A stretch of DNA of 64,000 nt, taken from the NCBI GenBank assembly GCA_036924285.1, contig JAYKYS010000010.1, positions 3,906,001 to 3,970,000 of the forward strand, in the 5' to 3' direction. Below, piece after piece: positions 1 through 9,645 of this stretch (position 1 is its first letter; every line of letters starts with the position of its first letter). This stretch comes from Asterella californica (lineage: Eukaryota > Streptophyta > Marchantiopsida > Marchantiales > Aytoniaceae). Under the pieces are notes generated by a model. The model was given only the letters and a program-made list of their open reading frames with translations. It did not search any database and had not been told where the DNA came from. The translations under genes and the position numbers were made by a program.

Positions 1-1016
1 CACTCCCGATGGGGAGTCATGTGACTGGTGGCGCCGGAGTCGATCACCCAGTCAGTCTGCGGCTCGAAAGCCGCATAACTCTGATGTGTAGTAATCAGCA
101 ACTGCTCCGAATAGACATGCTCAGTGACTGCATAGCCTTGCTGGTTGCTGTTACCTTGGTGGGGGTTGTTGTCGTGTTGTCTCTAATCGTTCTGCTTCTT
201 GTAGCACTGATTCGCATTGTGGCCTTGTTTCTTGCAGTAGTTGCAGGAACCAGGCGCTCTTCTCTGAATGTTGTTGGAACAACCAGACTGTTGCTGGTTC
301 TGCTGGTTTTGCTGCTGCTCCGATTGTTGTTGCTGTCCGCGACCCCGTCCACGTCCAGCACCTTTGCCACGACCCCTACCTCGAGATCCTCCAGAACCTG
401 CAAATTAGACAGATTCTTGCTGACCCGTCGAAGTAGAACTCCCCAATAGGCGCACCTCCTCTCCTAACATCATAGGAACAAGCTCATCAAACCGCGGAAG
501 GGGTTCTCTAGTCGAAATCGATGTTATGAACTGTTTGTACTTTGCAGGTAGTCCCTGCAATGTGGCTCCGATCAAGACAATGGGATCAATCTCGACTTTT
601 ACAGAAGATAGCTGATCCGTGAGCTGCTTGACATGGTTCACATAGTCGTTTATGCACATCGACCCCTTCTTCACGGTGTTGAACTGCTGCAGCAATTGCA
701 GCTTCCGCACCTCTGTTTCGGATTGAAACAGATGCGCGAGTGCATCCCAAGCTTTCTTGGAGGTATCGCAATCTTGGATGTGACCGATCATCGATGCTGA
801 AACTGTCAGCGCGATGTAGTGAATAGCCTGATATGAGCGCTTCTTCCACTTCTTGAATTTCGGGTCAGAAATTGACACTTCAGGCGCTTTCTCCTCCTCA
901 GTGATAAGATCCCATAGATCTTGTCCCTGCAGGAAGGTCTTCATCCGGAACTTCCACATTTGGTAGTTGTTCTTGTCGAGTTTCTCTCCAGTGATCAAAG
1001 ACACAGACTCCGCCAT
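1..1016 (-). pseudogene. copia gag with zinc knuckle and start of protease, two stops
   Basis: The start codon is at 1016, shared with the related gag at 51082; the frame also runs open upstream to 1103. The first 203 codons form the copia gag (UBN2-type) domain beginning MAESVSLITGEKLDKNNYQM. The frame is then cut by TAA at 405-407 and TAG at 183-185 but stays the same throughout. Between the stops lie a Gly/Arg-rich basic stretch, a Gln/Asn-rich stretch and a CCHC zinc knuckle (CNYCKKQGHNANQC, about 200-240). The protease active site DSGA lies at 30-41, inside the typical context WVIDSGATSHMT. Gag packages element RNA; the knuckle binds nucleic acid. The frame is better preserved than its relative at 51082, suggesting a younger copy. 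It is truncated by the window edge. Confidence 0.9.
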
Positions 1017-1177
1017 AGCTGCAATGTCGAAATTGCGCTGTTTTGTACGCGGAAAACCTCCCAGGAACTGCACGAAACTCGTCTCTCCCCACCGCGCGAT
1101 CAAGAGTTGTCACAAGTCACAACGAGGCGACTCCGCGAACCCCTCCTGCAGCGACAACGAGAAAAGAACTTGTGCGC

Positions 1178-2459
1178 TGTCGCGCTACTTGACGGCTACA
1201 TGTTATATTTCTACTCCGACGCTTGAGTTTAGTAGTTCTAGAAGTTAGCTTATATTACTTCTAGTCGTTTATGTATATGTTTGACACCTTTGCATACGGT
1301 GTTAACACTATTTTGAGTCTTAGTAGGTTGATTACCATGTTGATAGGGCTTAAGCTCGTGGGTTGTATTTGCGTGTCGCCCATGCACGCTTTCTAGCTTA
1401 TTTAAGTTATTTTTCGGGGCTGCGTGTCGTTTTAAGTAATTTAAGTTTTACGCTGGCACTCTAGGGGGCTTGACGTGGTAGCCTATGAGTAAAACTAAGT
1501 TGCCACGTGGTTTAGGGTACTAAAGGACAACCAAGTGGAGCTATGAACTCCCATTGGTCCGTTTTTGTCTTTTGTTAAACTCTAAATTTAGAAACAGAGC
1601 TCTAGAGTGGAGTTCGAGTATTTGGTGAGGGATCTTCGAAATCTGAGGGCACAGGGAGAGAGGATTCGTCATGTCAAGCACTTCCAGTGAAAATTTCGAT
1701 CGATTTGAGTCAATAAAGACGGAGTTATGAGCAATTGAAGTTCGGATTGTGCTAGAATTGAATCATTTTGGTTGAATTTAGGGTTTTCAGTGTCACTCGC
1801 AGCAGATTTGAGGAAATTGCTTCAAAACTTCGAGGTTGTGTTCTCTGCCAGCAGGGCTACGATTTCACAAAAAGTTTCATATCGATTGAGCGACTGAGTA
1901 ATTCATGGCGCCCGCTGAAGTTGAGGGGGTCTGAAAAGCTCTTAATCTAGAGCAGCGACTTCAGAGGAGGAGATCTGGAGTTCTGTGTACATTCAAGAGT
2001 CCCAACTTCACAGGAGTGTTCAGCAAGCTGTGAACTGCAAATCCTGTAAGAAACTTTGAAATTGATCGAGCTAAACTCCTGTTATAGGTCGAAATAGCTG
2101 GCTGGATACCAGAAATTGCCGTAGTTTTCTTGTTCAGAACTTCTTCGTCCATATCTCCGTGTCAAAATTTGATCTCAGGCTGAAACTTCGTGTGTGAGTT
2201 CAGTAGTACCTCATTTGCATGTAGGGGAAGTTTAGAAGTCTAAACCTTCATAGTTTTCTTCTCCGTGAGTGTCAAAGTTTGCCGTCGGATCCTATTACTG
2301 CCAGCTAGACCTGAATCTTGCTTTCTGAGCATATTACTAGATCTTACACATCTGTGTGAGTGTTTATAGCCCTATTGTGACCTGAAAGCCAACCTCTTGA
2401 GTAAACAACCACAGCCAGAAGCCCGGCGCTTTCCTAGGTAGACGGATCACACTCCGACA
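1178..2459 (+). repeat. gypsy solo LTR nested in the copia leader
   Basis: These 1282 bp match, in inverse orientation, the LTR at 12095-13375 almost end to end. They start TGTCGCGC and end CTCCGACA, so TGTCG/CGACA forms the terminal inverted repeat. Copia leader sequence lies directly on both sides and no gypsy internal sequence is present, which is the structure left by LTR-LTR recombination. The flanks share only a four-base TGCG, so the target-site duplication is imperfect. Short frames inside (for example 1768-1950) are not genes. Confidence 0.88.
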
Positions 2460-2957
2460 ATGCGAACTGTAGGTGTACAAAACACGACGGAAACGTCGAA
2501 AGAACACACCACGAAAGACCGAAACTAGACCAAACGAGGTCAAAATTGGGTGTGCGACCCCTCAAAATTTTCAAAATTTTTCAAATAGCTAGGGGTATTT
2601 GAAAATTCGGAACAGTATTTGTTTTAGACTCAAGTCCTAAAACTTTCGTTTTGGTCGAAAAAGATCCAATTGAAAAACTGCCACCGAAAATCTCCAAATC
2701 GACTGAAACTTGGCCTAGTACACAATTCGCACCTTCTAAACAAGACAGCCCTATAGGGTTGGTCGACAAAAAACAGCGAGAAAAAATCGTCTAGGCCTCC
2801 GAAATCGCGTTCAAAGTTTCTGGTGACGAAAGAAACGGTTTCGTCTCACCCGAACGCATCAGCAGGATAGTGCTCAACATCAGGCACAACTCCGGCTGCT
2901 CTCTCCTGTACTCCAAACTCCATCTTGTCTATCAGCAAGGGACACACACTCTCACCA

Positions 2958-2969
2958 GCTCTGATACCA
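2958..2969 (-). promoter_or_regulatory. copia primer-binding site (initiator tRNA-Met)
   Basis: On the minus strand TGGTATCAGAGC directly follows the LTR end. This is the standard plant copia primer-binding site, complementary to the 3' end of initiator methionine tRNA. The same site in the copia at 50428 has decayed to TGATATCAGAGTG. Confidence 0.9.
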
Positions 2970-3198
2970 TGTAGAAAGATCGATACTTCGAGGACACTCC
3001 AAGAAGAGAGAGAGCGAGTAGACAAGGAAGTAAAATAGGAATGAGATGAGAGAGGCTTTGCCTCTCTCTGTATATATAGTGGAGGTGAGTACAAGGGAAA
3101 TCCTAATGGTGGGTTAGCCCTCTAACTAACTCTAACAACCCTAACCACTCCGACTAATGATAGCCGTCGATCTACTAGAGCTTGGGACTATATCAACA
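2970..3198 (-). repeat. copia 5' LTR
   Basis: This 229-bp LTR reads TGTTGATATAG at its start and TTTCTACA at its end on the minus strand. It closely matches the LTRs at 50200-50427 and 55284-55542. It includes a TATATATA run (about 3070-3078 on the plus strand) that is a plausible TATA box, followed by a pyrimidine-rich tract. The flanking five bases at 3199-3203 are AAAGA; the partner duplication lies outside the window. Confidence 0.9.
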
Positions 3199-4070
3199 AA
3201 AGAGGTGTTGCAGGAGAAGGTGCTCAATACAAAGATTGAGTTTATCTTGCGAGAGATTCTCGAGATTGCGAAAAAGGAGTTTATGATGTCATTATTGACA
3301 TTATCAAGCGGAAGAGACAATTGACGAGAGAGACCGCAATGTCTAGTGCTCTAGACACAGTGATTACGGAGGAAGAGGAGTAAGAGTTGGCTCATTCTTG
3401 CAACATTCGCAAAGTTCGAGTTGATGTGGATAACGAAGAGAAGGACGATAAGATCTCTAGTCATTACACTAGAGGACATTAGACGAGAGCCACTACCGAA
3501 ACCTTAGTGAATGTAGGAGAGATGAAAGATCCGGTGATTGCTCTCATTGATCACGGATCTGAGATCAATATTGTCTCTAAGGACATCTACATGGATGGCC
3601 TGTTAATATAGACCACGGTTGGATGATCTGAACAGCAAACAACACACGAGGAGAACTCTATGGTGCTTGTACAGATGTGAAGGTGAAGATCGGGAATGTG
3701 ATACTTGAACAAAACTTCTTCGTTCAAGATACTACTTCCTATCCGGTCATTCTTGGTCAACCATTCATTACATCCGTAAGGATGGAGACTAAGGTGTTGG
3801 ATGACGGTTCTCTTTATGCTCGGATCAGGAGTCAGGATGGCAAAATAACGGTACAGTTCTTGATTGTGTCTGCTAATCATGAGCGTAACCGAGATCACTT
3901 GCGGAGCGCTTCTCTACCTAGAGTTACTAAAGAGTTCAAGGATTTTGTTGAGGAGCCACCGGGACCTTATCTTGTCAAAAGATAAGACTCCACGTGGACG
4001 ATCCGTGTACTCTTCGCTGAGTAGAGATAACGGTAGTACTCTTGACACCATATACGAAGTTGATGTATAA
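3199..4070 (+). pseudogene. Ty3/gypsy gag C-terminus and protease, frameshifted
   Basis: The translation aligns with the C-terminal gag and protease of the gypsy frame at 9646-12018. It has KIEFILREILEIAKKEF near the start, then a frameshift near 3280, a stop near 3380, and the aspartic protease segment ALIDHGSEIN at about 3540-3570. The protease core NFFVQDTTSYPVILGQPF follows at about 3712-3770. After 3985 the frame shifts and reads to TIYEVDV and a stop at 4070. The active site reads DHG rather than the usual DSG or DTG, as in the related copy at about 10085-10110. The 5' end is cut exactly by the copia LTR at 3198. No reverse transcriptase of this family follows. Confidence 0.85.
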
Positions 4071-4169
4071 GTAGAGAGGTGCGTGGAGCTTTGGAAAACA
4101 GTGTAGAGTATCCAAGTCTAGTGTGTGTATTATCAGTATCGTTGGATGAAGTAAGAGGTAGTACGAGTG

Positions 4170-4485
4170 ATAGGATGAACGGAGAGCCCTTTCGTGCTCC
4201 GATCTTCCACTTGCGTATCCATTCATCATTAAGATCCATTGTCTGTCGCGAGATCACTTTCAAGTATTTACGGCGATTCATAAGGGAAGGTCGTTCATGA
4301 CTGCGATGATGACTACAGATCCTATCATTCTTCTCATTGGTGATCAAAGGAAGCACATCGAGAGTTTGTCGTGAGAAACTTCGGAGAGGATTATTACAAC
4401 CAGATAATAGCTTCATCCGTTCCTTTTGTAGTTCCGTTTATTGTCAATCGTTTTAGAGTCGGGATTCTGACTCTATATTGAGCGT
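4170..4485 (+). pseudogene. unidentified ORF, first copy (shared with 17125-17550)
   Basis: I do not recognise this protein. Its C-terminal 38 codons (about 4372-4485) share 26 identical residues with the C-terminus of the frame at 17125-17550 on the minus strand. Shared motifs are VVRNFGE, PFVVP and ILTLY, and both copies stop at the same place. Upstream similarity is weaker and runs through a frameshift (for example REITFKYL against ERVHFQQFL). It sits about 100 bp after the end of a gag-protease frame and is followed by non-coding DNA. It could be an accessory ORF of a gypsy-type element or a captured fragment. Many codon differences between the copies are conservative, which suggests past selection on the protein. 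Confidence 0.5.
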
Positions 4486-5285
4486 AGTTTGTCTTTCGTG
4501 TCTACGTGCTTCGTGATCAACGGTATCATCAACGGCATGTGTTTGTAGTTTGTTCAATATAAGCTTTGGGGTCCAGATGGTACTCTTGGATAAAAATTCG
4601 TTCTTTGTGTGTTTTCATGTGAGTGAAGACAAAACTCTTTTGTCAACTTGTTTCTTATTGATCGAAAGTTTGATCAATCACCTTCTATCAAGTTACTTTC
4701 ACGTTTTTTAGGGTTAGAGGCTTTTAACGTGGTCCATTAACAGAATTTTGGATATGGTTGGAAAGCTTGGGAAACGAGGATGCCAGAGGACTCAATGGTT
4801 GCGCGATTTGAAGCACGGATGAGAACGCTTCGATCAATTGAAGCTGAGGAGGTCAAATTCGTTATCCATTTTGTTTCCGTGAGGTCTTTCTCACTTTCTG
4901 GGAGTTCTGTGAGGTTGCTGGAGACGAGTTGACTGTTGTTGGAAAGCTCTTGACATGGGCTTGCTGATGGACACCAAGATCAATCATTCCAAGCCAGAGT
5001 GAAAAAGTTATGCCTGGGTGAAGTTGGGTGTCTCAAATCGAAGGTTATGAGAGTAGGCGACTGTAAACAAGAGACATTGAGAGTTATATGGACAGTTTGG
5101 GGTCTGATTTCGCTATGAAACCTTCCAGGGTCTGAGAAGGTACAATCAGCTACATACCTGTGAAATTTCAGACTATTTGGATAATTAAGTATAGGGGTAT
5201 CATTGTTTTTATGCACAAGGGTCTGCATATCGTCTTGTGTCATTGACAGTAAGAGCTTGGATCATTCCGAGAGTTTGGTTGAGGA
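4486..5285 (+). other. non-coding, LTR- or leader-like stretch
   Basis: No convincing coding sequence is present. The part at about 5090-5240 is distantly similar to 13420-13520 (shared short blocks around GAAACYTTCCAGG and GAARTTTCA), so it is probably an old retroelement LTR or leader. It joins abruptly to reverse-transcriptase sequence near 5290. Confidence 0.4.
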
Positions 5286-5289
5286 TCTG

Positions 5290-6330
5290 TTAGGACTTCA
5301 GTACTTTGGACCTTCGAGCAGGATATCATCAGTTGCCGGTGAGAGAAGAAGATAAGTCCAAGACAACATTCTGGAGAATTAACTCTCACGGTAAAGATTG
5401 TTCGTATCAGTGGCGATTCTTACCTTTTGGGTTGAAGAACGCCTTTGTTGAGTTCCAAAGGGTGATGGACAGAATCCTAGCAAGATTAGATTTTGTCAGA
5501 TGTTATATTGATGACATCTTAGTCTATATGCTACAGTGGAGGAGCACGAGAGACACTTACGGGATGTGTTCGAGCGGTTGTGAGTTCATGGGTTGAAGTT
5601 ACACCCTAAGAAGTGTAAGTTCTTCCAAGAGTTGGTAGAGTATCTGGGTCACACCATCTACCTAGGTGGGATGGGTGTTCAACATATGAAGGTTGAGGCT
5701 ATTGCACGTATCTCACGTCCCACAGATGCGAGTCAAGTTCGGACATTTGTTGGTTTGGTAAACTTCTATCCTCGATACGTGAAAAGGTTTAGTGCAATTG
5801 CGAAGTCATTGACCAAGCTGATGAAGGTGGATCAGGAGTGACAATAGAGAGATGAGCAGGAGTGAGCTTTTGTAAGAGCTCAAGGATAAGTTGACATCTG
5901 CTCTCATCTTGAAGAGATCCGTTAAGGGCGTCCCTTCCAACTGCACATTGATTGGAGTATGTAGGGACTTGGAGCAGTGCTAACTCAGCACGATGATGAG
6001 AAAAGAAGTTCGTGGTGGCGTATACCTGTTGCTTCAACAATTTGACGGAGGTGAGATATAGTTCGTATGAGAGAGTGTTTGACGACCGTGTGGGCTGTTG
6101 CACACTTTTGATGTTACATGTTTGAGAATCTTTTTACTCTCATCACTAATCACCAGCCGCTCAAGTGGTTGATGAAGTCCAAAAAGCTTACAGGAAAGCT
6201 TGCACGATGGACTCTGATCTTATATGAATATGACTTCCAGATAGTGCATAAACCTGGAGTTACAAATCTAGATGTCGATGGGTTGAGTCGCAACCCATGT
6301 TCGAGTCAACAGGATCAGACTGAGACTCGA
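5290..6330 (+). pseudogene. Ty3/gypsy reverse transcriptase and RNase H (YIDD type)
   Basis: Frames at 5306-5596, 5593-5841 and 6118-6330 are one degraded pol. The reverse transcriptase begins in the middle (STLDLRAGYHQLPVRE), has FLPFGLKNAF, the catalytic YIDDILVY (about 5504-5527), then LHPKKCKFF and a thumb segment ending near 5841. A frameshift follows the YIDD box and a stop lies near 5580. The RNase H/connection segment has LITNHQPLKWLM, KLARWTLILYEYDFQIVHKPG and DGLSRNP. Fingers, protease and integrase are missing. This lineage is different from the FLDD-type pol at 7671-9645. The junction at about 6430 runs straight into a gag zinc-knuckle segment. Confidence 0.9.
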
Positions 6331-6429
6331 TGGTATGACGAGATTGATGAGAAAATATTGCCAAGATGGCATGCATCTGCCTTTCTTTCTGTGTTGGTCA
6401 TGAACTCTGGTATGGAAGGTCAAGTCGTA

Positions 6430-6860
6430 TCTTCTCAGGTCAGCTGTAACACCTGTTCCTGTAGTCCGACCAGTGGTTCTTGTTGCGAGACAGGTAGTAC
6501 CAGTTGCTCCAGTTGTTCCAGTTGTTCCAGTTGTTCAGGCACCTATGGTATCTCCGAAGAAGAATGATTCAAACCTTTAGGAGATTTTTCGTGGAATGCG
6601 AGATATGCAGATCAAGCTTACAAGATTGGAAGAGAAGAGATCTACAAGCGGGGCAAGACCGGTTGAGAAGCAAGGCTGGATCCACCGGTGTATCTGATGT
6701 GATGGTACTGATCATCCACGTAGAGATTGCAAGGAGTTCACTGATATTCTGCAGCAAGGAGTGATCTTCTGGAAGGATGGGAAAGTAGCGCTGAGGGATA
6801 TCGCGCCAAGATATCTTTCGAGTTTGGAATATTGGATCTTGAACTCCAAGCAAATGTGAA
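6430..6860 (+). pseudogene. gypsy gag fragment with zinc knuckle, out of order
   Basis: A Val/Pro-rich linker (PVVPVVPVV, from repeats of the 9-mer CCAGTTGTT at about 6499-6537) leads into IKLTRLEEK and then a knuckle HRCIWCDGTDHPRRDC (about 6690-6735). These match LKLTRLEEK and HRCIWCDSLDHVRRDC in the gag at 9646-12018. There is a stop near 6570. Gag normally lies upstream of pol, so its position after RNase H marks a rearrangement or two fused element remnants. The frame ends near 6860. Confidence 0.8.
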
Positions 6861-7589
6861 AATGAGGTTAACATCTTTTGTCACTCATTGATCGATGTGA
6901 CTCTCCAAGATGGACGTCCCACTCTCTCGCTTGCATTACTTGAACGCATGGCGTCCATACTCTTGTTTGTGTTCGAGATGTCTCTCTCCAAGAATGTGCT
7001 GATCCAAATTCCAAACCAAGTTCTAAGTTCGTGGATAAGATTGTGAACAACGTGACAATCAATACATTGTCATTTGAAATGAGAACTTGGCAAGCTCTCA
7101 TTTCCCAAATCATATTGAATAACAAAACATTGCACATTTTGCTTCTCATTTGCATTTTTTATGATTGCAACACTCTCTTTGATTAGTTTCATTTTATCTA
7201 ACTTCTATTCAGCCGCTGTCGTGTTGTGGTTCGGCTCCTGTGTGAAATTCCTGTGTAACGTAGGTTGTGTTTCTTTTCTGTGTTTCGTGAACCGTATCAC
7301 ATAACTCGCCGAACGGTGTGATGAGTGCCACGTGTGTGATTATCTGTTTAAATGATCGCACGGTAGAAGAACGTGCCAAGTCATCGATCTGTGCGCGTTC
7401 ACTTTAGTGGTCCTTGTCGCCGCATTTGTGTATAAAATGGTGGGTCGAAGATTCATAAAACATTCTCTCTCAGCGGGTGATTCGTAAGGGTTCTTGGTGG
7501 TCTGCATGGAGGAGTGAAGAACTGCAGGAGTGGTGGTTATGGATGGAGGTGTGTTACCGGCTCCGGATCTTCCTTTCTCGAATCCGTAT
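6861..7589. other. non-coding stretch with a TATA-like promoter segment
   Basis: No protein similarity is visible. On the plus strand GTGTATAAAATGG at about 7429-7441 resembles a TATA box, followed by a CT-rich segment near 7465. It could be an LTR or a fragment of a plant promoter. The stretch ends in the 28-bp repeats at 7590. Confidence 0.3.
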
Positions 7590-7670
7590 CACATCAAGCT
7601 TCTCATCGTAATACTTTCACATCAAGCTTCTCATCGTAAAACTTTCACATCAAGCTTCTCATCGTAATAC
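7590..7670. repeat. three tandem copies of a 28-bp unit
   Basis: Units start at 7590, 7618 and 7646 and share CACATCAAGCTTCTCATCGT. The array lies exactly at the truncated end of the gypsy element whose RNase H begins at about 7674, so it may mark a repair junction. Confidence 0.85.
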
Positions 7671-7673
7671 CTA

Positions 7674-9645
7674 GCCCTTGATAACATATCTACCACATGA
7701 TTGTCTTTTCATGCAATATGTCTAAACTCTGGGTTCAAGGACTTGATATATGCTATCCACCTCAACATGGCAATATCTGGAGTTGTACAGCTAGTGATCA
7801 TTCCTAAGAGAGGTAAACAATCTGTCTCCACAACCACAGGTGCTCCTATCAAGTATTCCTTATCACTCTTCATCGCAGTAACTACTCCCCATAGCTCTCT
7901 CTTGACCTGAGGGTAGTCTCTCTGCCGTGAAGTTAATACCTTAGCATCAAAACGCACCACATATCTATTTCCTTCCTGATCATCTTGTCCTATAGCCCAT
8001 CCAATGCCAATAGGACTAGTATCAACAGTAAGGATAACAGATCTGTCCAACTCATATGTTACCTTCCGTAGAGTTGGTGGTGAAGCCAAAAGATCCTTCA
8101 ACTTCCTCATAGCCTCGCTTTGCTCCTCTTGCCACTGAAATCTTTGCCCCTTCCTCAGCAGCTTGTACAACGGATCTGCTACATGAGCAAAGTGTGGAAT
8201 CCATATATGATAAAACACACATGCACCTAGAAATCTTCTCACCTCGGTAACTGACCCACATGTTTCCTTCATCCTTCGAATGGCATCAACCTTGTTCGGA
8301 CAAGGTTTCCGACCATAAGATCCACATAGGTGCCCCACTATTAACACCTCCTGTTCTCCAAATACAGACTTTGCTCCTGATAAAGTCAAATGAACCTCCT
8401 CCAGTCGATTCAATATCTTATCACAGTCAGCTATGTGATCTGCAACAAACTTACGGCACCCCCTCTGATCCATTACCTCATTCTTCTCCTCCTCAGCACA
8501 CCCTTTGATCGGCACATCATCAAGGAATGGCATAGTTTTTTCAGGAATAAAATCCCTCAAAACTTTATTCATGTCATTCATCATATGTGCTACACAACTG
8601 GTAGCACCTTGTGGCAAGGTGCACATCCTTAGTAACCCCAAAGGTGTCCTCATTGTAGTCAAGTCTCTACTCTCAGAGGATAACTGAAACTGATCGTAAC
8701 CTGAATATAAGTCTCCCATTGAATAGATAGCACGACCAGCAAAAGCCTCTGCAAACTCGTCTACAATAGGTCCTATACCCATATTCCTGATAGTCACCTT
8801 GTTAACTGGCTGCATATCTTGAATGAATCACAAAGCTCCACTCTTCTTCGGAACAGTAAACCATCTGCTAGAGTAGGGAGCTATAGATGGTTCCAAGATA
8901 CCCATCCTAATCCTCTCATTGAGCAAGTCTATCAACTTTGGTAGATGAGCTTTAGGTACAGGGATAGGACGTAGATTCCAAGGCACATGCGGTATAGTAA
9001 AGATTATCATAGGTGCAACTACACTTGGATCTACACATCCTACTTCATGTGACTCAAACGCAAACGCCTTACCATGTCTAGATAACATCTCCCTGAAGCT
9101 CTTCTTCTCTTGCTCAGTAAGAAATCCATCACCTCCAATCCTCAGGTCCTTCAGTGTTGTTTTTGTAAAGTGGTGCCCAATTCTTCTCAGTCCTCTAAGC
9201 GTCGGTTCTCGTGCAGCTTGCTCCATTTTCTGATTGTAATCGAGTGGTAAAGGCAAAGCCACTGGTTTGACTTTCTTTGCCACTGACTTGTACTTGGTCT
9301 CCACATACACCTCTTGCCGATCTATAAACTTATCAATTACATCATAAAGCTCCTTGGAGCTCACTCTCACCACTCTATCTACATCATCTATAGAACTTTC
9401 TACTATCGATTTCAACTCCCCTATAGTATCTACCAAATACTGCTCTTCAAACACTCCAGATACGTATTCATCTCTTGCTAACTCTCCATTATCCCACAAA
9501 GACTGCTGTACATACTTCACATGTTGCCTCTCAAACCTCTTCAGATTCTCAACCTTCCTATAACATACTGATCCACATGACGTCAATCCCAAGAAGCTAG
9601 TGGATAAAGCTTCCTGCTTTACTGTATCAGGTGAGAATCCTATCT
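7674..9645 (-). pseudogene. gypsy pol: reverse transcriptase and RNase H, one stop
   Basis: The frame opens in the -1 register relative to the upstream gag-protease, at VEIGFSPDTV near 9645. It runs to a TGA near 8825 (after KKSGAL) and continues in the same frame to about 7674. Landmarks are YSMGDLYSGYDQFQL (motif A aspartate), LPQGATS (about 8608-8628), and PFLDDVPIKG (about 8502-8530) in place of the plant-typical YIDDILVY. The connection FLGACVFYHIWIPHFAHVA and RNase H LTVDTSPIGIGWAIGQ (about 7985-8035) follow. The TGA corresponds to an arginine codon CGA by a single C-to-T change. The product would copy element RNA into DNA in the cytoplasm. It is truncated inside RNase H. Confidence 0.92.

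Larger units (their letters stand above)
1..3198 (-). mobile_element. Ty1/copia retrotransposon, 5' half, cut by the window edge
   Basis: Reading on the minus strand from 3198 the order is a 229-bp LTR, a primer-binding site, a leader of about 0.7 kb, gag with a zinc knuckle, and the start of the protease at the window edge. The leader (about 1017-1177 plus 2460-2957) matches the leader of the plus-strand copia at 50428-51081, so both belong to one family. The leader is split by a 1.28-kb gypsy solo LTR (1178-2459). The 5' LTR abuts plus-strand gypsy gag sequence at 3199, so this copy inserted into an older gypsy element. Integrase, reverse transcriptase and the 3' LTR lie to the left of the window. 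Two in-frame stops in gag make it defective. Confidence 0.9.

Noticed and set aside
9..449. Leucine/valine-rich 146-codon frame on the plus strand
   Set aside because: It is the complement of the copia gag Gln/Asn-rich and zinc-knuckle region; the hydrophobic look comes from reading CAG/CAA repeats backwards.
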